NCBI GenBank assembly: GCA_030220185.1
Contig: JASPKZ010010239.1
Span: 3,422,001-3,486,000, forward strand
DNA: 64,000 nucleotides
Source of the DNA: Diploptera punctata
Lineage: Eukaryota; Arthropoda; Insecta; Blattodea; Blaberidae
Direction of reading: 5' to 3'
Shown here: one piece after another, positions 20,340-31,700 of the stretch
How the letters are laid out: each line of letters starts with the position of its first letter
How positions within the stretch are numbered: the stretch's first letter is position 1
Translations under genes and position numbers: made by a program
The notes under the pieces: model-generated
Databases searched by the model: none
What the model saw: only the letters and a program-made list of their open reading frames with translations
Told to the model about the DNA's origin: nothing

Positions 20340-22600
20340 AAAATATTTCATAAGCATGGAATTGATGGAATACCAGGAGAATTCTTGAAAAATATGATAT
20401 CATCCAATAAATTATTAGACGTTTTGAAAACTGTGTTCAACAAACTTTTTAATGGAGGAGATTATCCGGAAGCCTGGGCGACAGGTGTCATCCAACCGCT
20501 ATACAAAGGGAAAGGTGGGGCACAGATACCAGAAAGTTACAGGGGAATTTGTCTCTTATCAGTGTTCGGAAAAAATATACTGTAAAGTACTTTACGAACG
20601 AATAAAGACAATGGGTTAAAGAGAACAATAGGCTCTCAAAATATCAGGCAGGTTTTAGAGAAGGGTACTCCACGGAGGACAACGTATTTGTTCTGAGAAC
20701 ATTAATTGATGACAATCTAAAAATGAAGGGGGGTAAATTATTTTGTTCATTCATTGATTTTAAGATGGCATTTGATACTGTGGACCGAAGCGCACTTTGG
20801 GAAAAATTAAATCGGAAAGGATTGTCTCATAAAATGATACATGCTTTAATGTCAATTTATAAATATGTTAAATTTTGTATAAAAGTAGACCAAGGGCACA
20901 TTACAGAGAGCAGTGAAGCCAATCAGGGAGTGAGGCAAGGTTGCATTTTATCACCAATGCTATTTAATCTATTCGTTGATGATATTGTAGACGTAATGCT
21001 AGAAGGAGAAATTGAGGCTCCGGAGATAGGAAATGTTAGAATCCCAGTCCTGTTGTATGCAGATGATTTAATTATCTGTTCCAAGACAATCAAGGGATTG
21101 CAAAGAGGTCTTGACCTACTGGAAATATACTGTAGGAATTGGGGATTGACTGTAAATGTTAGTAAGACAAAAACAATGACCTTTAAAATTGGCACGGTTT
21201 ATGGTAGAGCAGAGGAATGGAAATACAGAGATCAAGTACTTCAAAACGTGAAACATTTTGAATATCTTGGTACGACGTTGAAAATGAACGGAAAGTGGAA
21301 AAAACATATTGATATAGCATTATTTAAAGGGAGGGGACAACTTAACAGTGTACTCGGTACTCTGGTTCGAGTGCCTGATATTCCAGTCAGCACATTAGAA
21401 AAAATGTATGGAGCGATGGTCAGGCCAGTAATGCACTATGGTAGTGAGATTTGGGGTTTCCAATGAACGGAAATACTAAATAAGGTATATACGCATTTTC
21501 TAAAGTATATTACAGGACTTAGTAAGGCCGTTTCTAACTGTGGAATTTTATATTGAATTCGGGTCATTCCAGGACGACATTAACTGTAAAATTCGTGTAC
21601 TCAAATACTGGTTGCGAGTAATCCAAGGTGAACAAACAATGCTTAGAGCAATTTGTTACGACCACCAAATTAAAAACATAGATGTTAAATTTTGGGCAGA
21701 CGAAGTTAGGAGAGAACTCCAAAAGATTGGGATGGGCTGGATATGGGAAAGAGGGACTGAAAATCGCAAGAACGTGTGGAGAAAAATACGGAGGAGGTAC
21801 TTAGATATAAACCAACAAGATACTTTCGCCGAATGTACAGGAAAACGCTCACTGTGTTTACAAAGAGACCTAAAACACGTCTGGGGAAAAGAATCGTATA
21901 TACTCAACCTAGGATTTAAGGAGAGATCAGGGCTTGCTTGGTTTAGGCTAGGGGCATGGAAATTTCTAAAAATTAGCGACGATCACGATATGCGAATATG
22001 TCCAATGTGCGGGAACATTGAAGATGAGATACATATATTAGGAAAATGTAATGATTTAGAATATTGGAGACGTCAGTTATTACCGGAAAGATTTCTAAAT
22101 TCAAATCGGGAAAGATTGGCATGCTACGAGTTATTGGTAAATCCAGAAAATTGGATAAACCTCGGTAAATTTCTGGACAAAACGCGAAAAATAAGGACAA
22201 CACTCATTCATGAATAAATATATGTTATCAAAATGCAATACCATTAATTATTAACAATTATATATAAATTAATTAGTGTATAATGCTATTGTGTTATTAC
22301 TTAATTGTAATATTATTGTGTTTTCTTTATGTAATTGTAATGTTAATGTTTTTTTAGTGTATAATGCTATTGTGTTATTATTTAATTGTAATATTATTAT
22401 TGTGTTTTCTTTATGTAATTGTAATGTTATTGCTTTTTTTGTTGTTTATTTTTCTTTACACTAGTGCCAATTATTACTTTATTGTAACGGACTGTCAACA
22501 GCACGTACGGCTTACTGCCCGTGCGACCCATATTTGTAAATAATATTGTAAATATCTTACTTTTTGTCTAATAAAGTCCTACTACTACTACTACTAGAAA
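20340..22600 (+). mobile_element. LINE1 non-LTR retrotransposon, best copy, 5'-truncated
   Basis: ORF2 of a non-LTR retrotransposon: reverse transcriptase plus C-terminal domain. The RT starts at HGIDGIPGEFLKNM (20355) and continues through IQPLYKGKG and SYRGICLLS (20500-20570), CSFIDFKMAFDTVD (motif A, ~20745), GVRQGCILSPMLFNLFVDD (~20930-20985) and the catalytic LLYADDLII (~21050-21080). The thumb follows (FEYLGTTLK, ~21260). A C-terminal Cys/His motif, CPMCGNIEDEIHILGKC (~21998-22048), comes before the stop at 22215. The endonuclease and ORF1 are missing. The frame is broken by a stop near 20583, a shift before 20723, and a stop and shift between 21464 and 21540. The 3' UTR has an 81-bp tandem duplication (22276/22357) and ends AAGTCCTACTACTACT. 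The clade was not resolved. Confidence 0.9.
22276..22437 (+). repeat. 81-bp tandem duplication in the LINE1 3' UTR
   Basis: GTGTATAATGCTATTGTGTT begins at both 22276 and 22357, and the following ~80 bases repeat with few changes. The + copy near 5440 has only one unit at this place (TGTATACTGTTATTGCATTATTACC), so the duplication is private to this copy or subfamily. Confidence 0.8.
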
Positions 22601-24251
22601 AAAATAGATACGTGTAAAAAATAAAGAATGGTTCGAAAGGACATACACACGAATGAATAATAATTTTTCAGAAGATAATCTCCCGTGTTCTATCTAATGA
22701 ACATGTACATCACTGAAAAGTCTTTTGAAGACTGTTGTGATCGGACCAAACGCTGCAAAACTACATAAATGCGAGAAAACTTTTCAGATTAGCTGATAGT
22801 TTCAATTGCCAAGAAAATACAGGACCATGAATCCTCACCAGTAGGATTTAGCTGTGAAAAGATTTTGGCTTTAATATTGGATGTTTCACTATCAAAGTAC
22901 CAATGCAAAATGCTTAGAAATCCAGCTAAGCTGGAAGTGACGTTCTCCACCATACAACCAGGTACTAACCGATTGACATAGAAACAACGGAAATATATGG
23001 TATGGTAAGCCTGCAGCCTTTGCTGCACAAGAATTTTACAAACCAAAACCGAAGAAGAATTGGAAGCGATCGGGCCAGAATTCAAGTCATCGTTCGTAAT
23101 GGGAATGTGATGTTCTTCAGGCAAAAGTGAATACAAAGAAATATTTACGGACGAAAATACCATAGATTCCTGTTTATTTTTAACGTCAGTTGTACCGTTA
23201 CAATTTACTTCAGGACATAGTTATTCATCGGTGTATTTATAGAAGTAAAGTTCAGCTTCAACTAGATTTTGCCGGCCGCTTAAATATGAATTCGTCAAAG
23301 ATATCCCCGCACGATTAGGAAAGAAGTTGAAAGAGTGAAATATGGCGTTTTCACTTTAACGGAATCCACTATTAATATTAATAAAAGTTTTAAAGTGATT
23401 TGTAACCTAGTTTTTACTTTGATTGATGGGACGGTCACTCATGCTGTTACTGGCACGTCATCCTTTTCAGTATATTTTATTTGAAATGAACAACCTACAG
23501 ATAGTAAAAATCAAATCTGAAATAGATTAAACTTTCCAATTGAATTTGTTGCAATTACATGCAAGAACTAAATTTATCGAATGTATTTTGCACATTCCAT
23601 ATAACCGACCATACGAAAGTTGGAGCACAAATCTAGATAATATGCAACGAAAAGAAGGAATGAAGAAATATATGCAAGAGAAAATTAAACGAATTCTGTA
23701 CCTAAATTTAGATGTCATCAAGCAAGGCACTGGTACGTCAATTGATGGCAGCAGTTCCAGCAGATTTTTTTAAGAACCATTTAATCACCGCAGAGTACCG
23801 GTATAAATGAAAATTTAATCTATCGTTTCAGGATTATTTTGGACACACTTAATGGTGGAGCAGCTATAGATACACAAAAATGTGGAAACTACTGTTACGA
23901 AACCGCTCAACCGTATTTAGTATTTTACAGTTGATACAATATGCCAAGTACTATACACAAAGTTCTATTACGTGGCAGCAAAATTATTTCAGTTGCTGTT
24001 TTGTCAATTGAAATGCTAACCGAAGAAGCACAGGAAACCCGTAACAAAGATTATTATTGTTATCGGGGATACCGATCAAGTCGTTCCCAAAAGTGCTGTA
24101 TATGTAAAAACGAGGATATGTTACACATGATTTTTCGTAACATCATATCCTTATGTTAGTATGCTTCGGGTTGAGCCGAAAAAAATTATAAGTTCATGAC
24201 GACGTCAAAAACTTATATTAGCTAATAAAAAAATATTCTAAGAATGTATTA
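22601..24251. other. Unrecognised 1.6 kb
   Basis: Holds a 124-codon minus-strand open frame (22789-23163) and two short + frames (23540-23773, 23941-24159) with no recognisable domain. Codon use follows AT content. They could be decayed coding parts of an unknown element; I do not call them genes. Confidence 0.3.
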
Positions 24252-24738
24252 TCTCATATATAAAAATGAATGTTTGTTTGTTTATATGTTTGTTTGTTTG
24301 TTCGTACTTTATGCGCGGCCACACTGTTGATCCGATTGTGATGGTTTTTTTGCAAAATGTTCAGGAGATTCCCAGGATGAACATAGGCTATAAGAGAGTT
24401 ATGGTATTCACCTCTTCACCCCTAAAAATCACTCTTTGTAGTGTAAAACGTGAAATAAACTCCCTATTTTGACGCTTAAATGGCATACGTTGCCTAAACC
24501 ATAACATACACCAAATTAATGTGCACAGAATTGAATATATAAAAAAAACTCTACAAAAAAGTCCCGACAGCATATGTTTATCTGTTACGGATAACTCACA
24601 CTAACCATTTTTGTCTTTCATTGATGCCAAGAAGATCGGGATAAGTAGATTGCCGGATAAGCATAACAGCGCACGGCTGGTGGTAAAAACACATTGAAAT
24701 TTATTTAGGAGTAGCAGCGCCCATCGGGTAATAGCTAG
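24252..24738 (+). mobile_element. Helitron-like non-autonomous element, short copy
   Basis: The 487-bp element starts A|TCTCATATATAAAAATGAATG followed by repeated TTTG, and ends CGGGTAATAGCTAG|T. A 5' TC, a 3' CTAG and insertion between A and T without target duplication are Helitron signatures. The body (TTTATGCGCGGCC, GTTGATCCGATTGTGATGG, GATCGGGATAAGTAGATT) matches the larger element at 53459. It has no Rep/helicase coding. A clean 3' hairpin was not established, hence the moderate confidence. Confidence 0.65.
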
Positions 24739-25875
24739 TGTTATATATAAATTATTATATTGTTTTACTATAATTATATTAAACATGTTGGTCTTTAGAA
24801 ATAATTAGTTTTTAAAAAAACTAGTTTGTCTTTCATTTATTCAGAAACTCCATCGTATTATTATGTAATATATAAATAAGTATATATTCCTATTATATTT
24901 AAAATGTATCATTTTGGCTCTAAGAAGTGATTAGTTGTTATAAAAATAAAAAAGTAAAACTTGTTTAGCTTTTATTTAATTTTGGTTAAAAACCAAAAAT
25001 ATCGTATTCCGAACCTGTATACAATGGAGTTTTTTTTTTGTATTTAACCCGAAACACACTGTCAACTCTCCATCTACCCGGAAAATCACAACATGGCTTC
25101 TATTTATAAAATTACGCATATTAACAAAGATTTCCCAAACTCAATACTAGATTCGTTAATGATATATAATTAAGCAGAATAATATTGCATAATCACATCG
25201 ATCTCTCAAATTTCAGTAATTTATTCTCCAATATGAGATTATTGTTGTTACCTGAAACATATTGAAATATGTGACTTTAGCCGAGATTTCCAAATACGTT
25301 TTGCTTTCATTTTTGTTAAAGTAATATATATAAATAACTGATTGCATTATCCAGCACATTTTATTTTCAGAAACAGTTATTCTATTACCCAGTAAAAGTT
25401 CAAATATAATCTGTGATTTTCAATTAGGTATTGTATCACTTTTCGAATGACGTAAGTTATTGTCTATGCTTATTTAGGTTATTATACTTATACATGTAGA
25501 GTGGTTTATGACATTTTCGACGGCACTCGGTAGCAAGCGGGCTCAGCATCAATTGTTGTCGTTCCCGGCGGACGGGATTCGCTAGAGTTGGCTATTAAAT
25601 TAACTGTATTCATATTTTTCACTTAAATTGATGGCAGGGAAAGATAGGAGGCAGGTGCAGAAAAAGAAAGAGAATGACCAACTGTAGCTTTTGACTGCAG
25701 TGACTCCGTTCACCGAGAAAAACAAGCACTGATATCAGGCACGCTTGCTTAAAGAATGCCATAGATCGCTATATATGGGTCTCCAAATAAGTTTTATGTT
25801 CACATAAAGACTCCCATATTTGTAGCCCAAGAAAACATTTTGCTTCCAAACGTAAATGCTACATATTATACGTAT
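24739..25875. other. AT-rich, nothing recognised
   Basis: About 1.1 kb of low-GC sequence. A GC-richer patch at 25520-25580 (GGTAGCAAGCGGGCTCAGC, CCCGGCGGACGGGATTCGC) is of unknown nature and lacks a convincing tRNA fold. Confidence 0.35.
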
Positions 25876-25905
25876 GGTGTGTGTGTGTGTGTGTGTGTAT
25901 ATATA
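25876..25905. repeat. (GT)n microsatellite
   Basis: Eleven or so GT units, then TATATATA, immediately upstream of the tRNA-like sequence at 25923. Confidence 0.9.
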
Positions 25906-25922
25906 AGTGTTTGAATTGGATT

Positions 25923-25993
25923 CGCCTGGTAGTGTAATGGATATCACGCTGAGGTACAGACTCAGAGATCCGGGTTCGAATCCCGTCCAGGCA
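25923..25993 (+). tRNA. tRNA-like sequence, predicted anticodon ACA (pseudogene or SINE head possible)
   Basis: The sequence folds as a cloverleaf. The acceptor is GCCTGG/CCAGGC, followed by TA at positions 8-9. The D arm is GTG..CAC with GG in the loop. The anticodon stem is CTGAG/CTCAG with 7-base loop GTACAGA (U33 present, anticodon ACA). The T arm is CGGG-TTCGAAT-CCCG. The discriminator is A, and a TTTTT terminator lies at 25998-26002. The A-box TAGTGTAATGG and B-box GGTTCGAATCC are good. Mismatches at the acceptor end and T-stem base, and an anticodon not used by standard Cys tRNA (GCA), argue for a pseudogene or retroposed copy. No SINE body follows. Confidence 0.5.
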
Positions 25994-26002
25994 TTTATTT
26001 TT

Positions 26003-26585
26003 CTTATCATACCATATATATACCATGAGTTTTAGAGTGCACAATTTGTAACAGGCGATTCTTATCATTAAACTCGAACTAAAAGTCTAGAAAAATGTTT
26101 TCGGGCTTAATAAACTCAATAAAAATAAATTAATACAAAATATTTCACGAATGTATTTGATTGTCGCTTGAGTAGTTTAGAGGCTGTCATGCAATTCCAT
26201 CTAGATATTAAAGAGATTAACAGTTGATGCCTGTGTATGTTATTGTAAAATGAACTCTTAAGGCACAATTTACTGTAAACGAACTAATAAATTCAGATTC
26301 CAACGTGAATGAAAATGTATTACATCGTTTTACAGTAATATTAGTGTGTAAATATATAATTTTACAAATACGACTAGTAATACATTATTGTTAATCTTTT
26401 TAAATGTTCCTAAACATTCATAATAATCTAAAATTTGATCCATCATTATCGAAATAACATTATGAAGTATTCGATATTGTTTCATTTTTGAGAATATTAA
26501 TTTTGTAAAAAATAATACTCTTCTACACTTCTGGTTCTCTTCAATATATTGTGCACTCAGACTACTAAAATTATATATATATATC
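26003..26585. other. AT-rich, nothing recognised
   Basis: No repeat ends or coding signal recognised. Confidence 0.4.
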
Positions 26586-26886
26586 TGTCCGAGGGCAGGT
26601 ATTTCACTGCAATCATACCATTTTCATGCTATGCTTGCAGCTTTACTAGGTGTGGTAGCTTCCCGTTGCTTTCCACACCGGTGAAAGATGATGATGATAA
26701 TGATAAGGATGATGATGGCCATATGATTTCGTGGACCGTTTGGGCCTTAAAGTTTTCCTGATGTTTGTCTACAGGTGAGGAAAAACCCCGATAAAAACCT
26801 AACCCAGAAAAACTGCCCCGACCGGGGATCGAACACGGGCCCGCTGCGTGACAAGGCAGCACGCTACCTCGAGACCACAGCGGTGG
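26586..26886 (-). repeat. SINE1 copy, minus strand, near full length
   Basis: The tRNA head is at the high-coordinate end. The complement begins CCACCGCTGTGGTCTCGAGG, with the A-box-like GGTAGCGTGCTGCC and B-box GTTCGATCCCCGG. The body contains CTCACCTGTAGACAAAC-like sequence, a (CAT)n-rich stretch at ~26690-26720, CACCGGTGTGGAAAGCAACG and CTGCAGTGAAATACCTGCC-like 3' sequence. Collinear with the copies at 43719 and 54812. A (TA)n tract follows the head. Confidence 0.8.
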
Positions 26887-26887
26887 A

Positions 26888-26888
26888 C

Positions 26889-26929
<41 letters not shown>

Positions 26930-26930
26930 C
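26888..26930. repeat. (TA)n microsatellite
   Basis: About 20 TA units directly adjoining the SINE1 head. Confidence 0.9.
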
Positions 26931-28115
26931 AATACTATTTAAGTAAGTCGAGAATATTTATTCCTTCTCTGTAATAATTCATAATGTTACTAATGTACCT
27001 AGAATTTCCGATTTTATTTTTTATTGTACTTGTATGGTTTGCTACTTATCTATAAGTCTCTAGAACCATATATTTAATTTCTTTGTGTCGAAATAACAGA
27101 TTATTTGTTTCAAATGCTTAATTATACTTTTTCGATAGGTCTATAAATTGAATAATAGTATATTTTAAAGGCCCGAAATGTATTTTAATAAACCAATATG
27201 AGTGCTAGATATTCACGGTACGTTTACATATAGAACTAGCCTCTATTATTTGCTTAACGTCACATTGACGTTGTAGTGGTCAAGTGTAAAAATATAATAT
27301 TGATATTCAATATGCTATTATTCTGAATATCCTTGGAAAAATTGCTCCAATCTGAAATACCGCAGTCATTTATATTTTTATTGAAAACTGCTGAGGGTGA
27401 GTGATATAAGTAATCTACAACTCTTACATGAGTTTAATCAATTTATAGACTACAAGGTTGTCTAAATATATATTTCCAGTATTTATTGTGGGTGTTTATT
27501 TAATTATTATTGTTTTGTAGCCTATATTATAATTATGCATAGGCCCTAGTATGCAATCAGTACTGATATGAGAGAGAAGATAGGGCTATTCGTTACGACC
27601 TGTAACGCGAATTGTTTAATTACTTCATAAACTCCAGTCAAATTTTATTCTTAGGGTTTTATTTTTCAAATTATTTCCCACCATTTAGAATGATTTTTTA
27701 CATTTCTTCCAATCTTTATTTCAAAATATTTTTCTGTGATATTTAACTGCATATGTTGCATAAAGACATGACGAATATTCTATACAAGAACAAATGACGA
27801 ATATTCTATACAAGAACAAAGACTGTTCCAGTGCAGCCAATAGAAAATACGTACTAATTAACTGTAACATATAGGTTTACTTCAGGATTTCAGAACTTAC
27901 TATTTATTTTAGGGCGTTGCATTCTTTCTCAGGTTGAGTGTTTAAATTGGGTTACGTTAGTTTTTAGGTTATCTTTCGCAGGTTAGAATACTTAAATAGG
28001 TTAGCTTTTAGGTTCGATAAATATCATGTGTCCCGTGATTCCATAGTGTAAACTGCATCGCGCTTGTTGGCGCATGCGCATGGTGTATGATTGGAACTTT
28101 AAATAATCCCGCAAG
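26931..28115. other. AT-rich; one 26-bp tandem duplication
   Basis: ATGACGAATATTCTATACAA begins at 27768 and again at 27794 (26-bp unit, twice). GTTAG-rich sequence at 27930-28020 (AGGTT.. repeated) has no recognised function. No coding signal. Confidence 0.4.
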
Positions 28116-28434
28116 AGAGTTAAATATGTAGATAGAAATAGATATAGATGTACATACGTAGATATAGATGTAGACGTGGTAATACTTTAGATGTAGATAC
28201 ATTGATATAGGTTTAAATAGCATTTAGATGTAGATTTAGACATTGAAATGTTGGTGTGAATATTCACATTGTTGTTAATGAATAGATGCAGATGTAGATA
28301 TGGATGTAAATGTAGACATAGATAATACATGTACTTGTAGATGCTGATGTAAGTGTAGACGTAGGTACATAGATGTAGTTGTATATATAATGATATAACT
28401 CATAGGTATGTAAAACAATAGATGCAAATGTCTG

Positions 28435-28476
<42 letters not shown>

Positions 28477-28480
28477 CACA
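28116..28480. repeat. Degenerate TAGATG-type satellite and (TA)n tract
   Basis: Imperfect hexamer repeats (GTAGATA, TAGATGTAGA and variants) run through most of this segment and end in a pure (TA)n at 28438-28473. Open frames on the minus strand (isoleucine/tyrosine-rich) are artefacts of the repeat. Confidence 0.75.
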
Positions 28481-28903
28481 TAGATGCTTATTTATTATAA
28501 TTGTTCTAGAATATAGTTGGAAGTAAAATGACAGAATTTGAGCAAGAGAGAGGGAAAGGGCGGGAGAGGGAAATCATGTTATGACTGTTATTATATGCAT
28601 GATTGTTAAGTACATAAGAGCTTATTTTATTTTATTTGAAAATAAAGTACATAGGCTTGTATGGATGTAGATTATTAATAATACCACATTTGTCTTTTTC
28701 ACTGAAACGACATAAAATTATAAATTCAATATTTGTGAAGTACCGTCTTCCTCAAATTGCTTATTTTGTTAAACTTTAGGCTTTCGGAACTCGTTTCGTC
28801 ATAAGAGGAAGTTTGAACTTTAAAAGTATACAATTTATAATTTTATACCATATTTTAAGAATAATTAATTTTTTGACTGACATTTCAACAAAATTTTACC
28901 ATG
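28481..28903. other. AT-rich, nothing recognised
   Basis: No structural or coding signal recognised. Confidence 0.4.
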
Positions 28904-28920
28904 TATTTGAATAATATAAA

Positions 28921-29265
28921 ATAATAAATATCTTCAACTAGTGTCCAACTCAGGGTCCGATCGCGGATGAGATAAGATCATCCCCTACATTTATAGAGGT
29001 GTATGAATGACGAGGGTGCCGGCCGACCACGCCTGATGCACCATCACAGGGGGTAGACGTACGAAATGAAATGAAATGGATGAGATGAGTATGGAGAAAT
29101 GGTGGAATGAGATTGTGGCAGGGGAAAATGGGTGAAAACCCCGAGAAAAACCTGTCCAAGCTATGTTTCGTCCACCACGAAATCCACATGGAATGACGGA
29201 GACTCGATCTCGGGGCCCCAGTGGTGAGAGGCGAGCGTCTAACCGCTTGCGTAACGGAGCCGCAT
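28921..29265 (-). mobile_element. SINE2 copy 2, minus strand, with 17-bp target duplication
   Basis: TATTTGAATAATATAAA occurs perfectly at 28904-28920 and 29266-29282, flanking a 345-bp tRNA-derived SINE. The complement begins with the head GCGGCTCCGTTACGCAAGCG, giving an A-box-like GCAAGCGGTTAGACGCTC and a B-box GAGATCGAGTCTCCG. The body matches 17290-17627. The perfect duplication suggests a fairly recent L1-type target-primed insertion, using enzymes supplied by some LINE. Confidence 0.85.
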
Positions 29266-29282
29266 TATTTGAATAATATAAA

Positions 29283-29733
29283 TAATCTAAAACATTTTTA
29301 TGAACTCAATTTTAATAAATCAAGCATTAATAATATTTGCAAAGCTGAATCTGACCCCAACATATACCGCCAACATATCACTTGCTATTCGATAAAATGT
29401 CATAAAACTATAAACCATACATAAACATGAAGTTCTACATTGTTCGTTTATAGACAATTTTTATATTTTTTTATAAAATTTTATTTCACAAAATTATATT
29501 GCCACTAATATATATTAAAGGCGGTTCAACTCTGTCTTACTTTCGCTCGTTCTTGTAAGCGAGAGTGCCGTCAAGTCTCGTATACTCGTAACAAGATCTC
29601 CACAAGAGAAGTCCCGGGATTCTCGCATTGAGTACGGAAGATGAAGTCATGAAGCGTTCGTGCCACAGAAGAAATATTTACTACATTTCTCAATAGCCAA
29701 ATGAATACCTTCTTTTACGAATAAATATGCATT
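29283..29733. other. Unrecognised, with GC-richer patch
   Basis: The patch at 29525-29650 (TTTCGCTCGTTCTTGTAAGCG, AGAAGTCCCGGGATTCTCGC) may be a fragment of an unidentified repeat. Confidence 0.3.
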
Positions 29734-29789
29734 ATTATTATTAGTATTATTATTATTGTTATTATTATTGTTATTATTATTATTATTAC

Positions 29790-29848
<59 letters not shown>
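29734..29848. repeat. (TTA)n microsatellite
   Basis: Over 35 TTA/TTG-type units. A minus-strand polyasparagine open frame here is an artefact. Confidence 0.9.
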
Positions 29849-29849
<1 letters not shown>

Positions 29850-30179
29850 ACACAACAACAAATTTGAACTTTTTGTCGCTCGCAGAAATGGAAATAGGTG
29901 ATTTTAGTTAATTGGCATGCGCTGATTTCGAATTTGAAGTCCGTTTTTTCTCTAACACCTAACAGTTTTTTGCGAGGACGTGTTGAACGTTTTTCGTTAT
30001 GGTTCGCATATTATTGCTTATCTGCACTTAGTTTCAATTGTTTGCAATAATATTGCTAGAAGCAATTGATCTATGTAAAACCAAATCATATAAGATCCAA
30101 AAAGTTAATATTTTTTTTCTAAGAAGGATAAATAAGTAGTTACGTTATAATACATGCTTAAATTGCAGCAAAAATCTCA

Positions 30180-30725
30180 CCTTTCAAAACTTCTTCCTGG
30201 ATGACTTACGCCAATAAGATGGCTCCAAAACGTCTGTGATAAGTTGTCAGCAGTAATCAGCAAGCATGTTGGTCACTGATTTCCCTTTTTTTCCATTTCT
30301 AAAATGTCTTCGTGGAACCTTTCGCCATGTTCATCACTGACGTCACCCAAGTTCGGTGAAGAATCTCTATGCTTAACAGATCCCATGGCTGACTGTAAAT
30401 TTGGATACTGTAGAGAATGCTTATTTGTAAAGTGAAACCAGACATATTGGCCATACATAACTAAGTCAGTGATGTGGTCCGTAGGTTCCCTCCACAACAT
30501 TGGAATGGCAAATGGCATGCACGAATGCGAATCTTTTAACCACCCTATTAAAATCCTTTGGCAGTTTGTACAGCAAAAATTGGGGGCCCAATATTTATCA
30601 GTATCTCCAAATTTACTGTAGTTCCCGAAATATAAATTGTACGCCTTTATAACTAGTTCTGCGCTCCACATACGTAACAGAATAAATAGGAGAATTCTTA
30701 GAGCGGCGAGACATTGCAAAATTAT
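30180..30725 (-). pseudogene. Remnant of an arthropod multicopy protein family (GERFH..ADYCW type), internally deleted
   Basis: The minus strand first reads YFGNYSKFGDTDKYWAPNFC, CTNCQRILIGWLKD and MPFAIPMLWREPTDHITD, then KHSLQYPNLQSAMGSV (30640-30400). This is the Cys-rich N-terminal part of a protein family repeated in arthropod genomes. It then joins directly to SPNLGDVSDEHGERFHEDI and MEKKG (30345-30290), which sit hundreds of residues later in that family, so an internal segment is missing. After a frameshift, NMLADYC and residues to ~30180 match the C-terminus. Function is unknown; dispersal suggests a transposon or retrocopy origin. A related C-terminal piece lies at 60130-60300. Family identity is from recall of its motifs. 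Confidence 0.6.
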
Positions 30726-31334
30726 AAAAACACTAAAACTTACGTATTAAATATATTATAGTAGATTGTTTTAATTCAATTTCTTTATAATGATACACAA
30801 TTATGCATATATCGACACTTCACAATCACAATGATGTAATGTAAGACGAACTGCAAAGAACGAGGTATTACAAGCCATTACTTCACGTATTTGACTGTGG
30901 CAATCAGGAAATTTTGTATACCTGTGTATTCCTGAGGGTTTAACAAGAGTAATAAAGCCTCGCAAAAGAAAAAGAAGGGTGACCAGTTTGAGAGACAATA
31001 GCGCCTGCGACTCTCACAGAAACGGTCACTTCTGCTAAAGGTTATCGTCGAAATATCTGACTCCGGTTAGGTGATTCGAAAAAAACTAATATCATTTTCG
31101 TCTTCTGCGAGTCTGAAAACATGGTTATTGATACATTTGAGCCTGCGAGTAATTCTTTGTTGTTGTGTGTTATTACTACTACTACTTAAACATAAATCTG
31201 TAAAACATTTAAGGACCATTCCATACGAAATCGTAAAACAAATGTAAAAACTGATCTCGCATCTTCAAAAGTTTCATATTTTTTATACGGAGACGTTTTA
31301 GAATTAGGATTAGCCCATAATAATCCCATTCCGG
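30726..31334. other. Unrecognised
   Basis: No recognised repeat ends or coding sequence; a minus-strand open frame at 30801-30998 has no known motif. Confidence 0.3.
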
Positions 31335-31700
31335 GCAATAGCCTCCTGCGACTGCAGGGTGGCTTACGTTATATCCCCGGGTTAGCCAATCCCTTGGGAC
31401 TATCACTTAACTTTTTTATGGATTGCTTCCATATTTGTCTGCTTTGTGCTATTGTAGTCCACAGTGTTCCTATATGACACTTAAACACTTCACTCCAACG
31501 CTTTTTTGTCTTCCAACTTTCCTTTTCCCTAGTCTGGGTTTCCACATAGTCACTGTTATAAGTCCACTTTTTAGGATCCATTCGGAGCACATGACCCCCC
31601 CCCATTTCAATTTCAACCCCCTTGCTGATGTTGCTACGTCTTTTACTGAGACGTTATGATGCACTAAACCTCTAAACTTAATTTTAATTCTCAGTTTCAT
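31335..31700 (-). mobile_element. LINE ORF2 C-terminal fragment, minus strand
   Basis: The minus strand reads DVATSARGLKLKWGG, then (after a frame change) GGGHVLRMDPKKWT, KVGRQKSVG and W..IAQSRQIWKQS. The W-GHV-RM..W and GR...W.. pattern is typical of the C-terminal end of RTE/R1-like non-LTR elements. Two frames are needed, so it is decayed. No RT core is attached. Confidence 0.55.

Noticed and set aside
22789..23163. 124-codon minus-strand frame
   Set aside because: Not recognised and no supporting start, splice or paralogue; left as unassigned sequence.
28264..28481. Tyr/Ile-rich open frames on the minus strand
   Set aside because: Artefacts of the TA and TAGATG repeats.
29647..29853. 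Polyasparagine open frame
   Set aside because: Pure translation of a TTA/AAT microsatellite.
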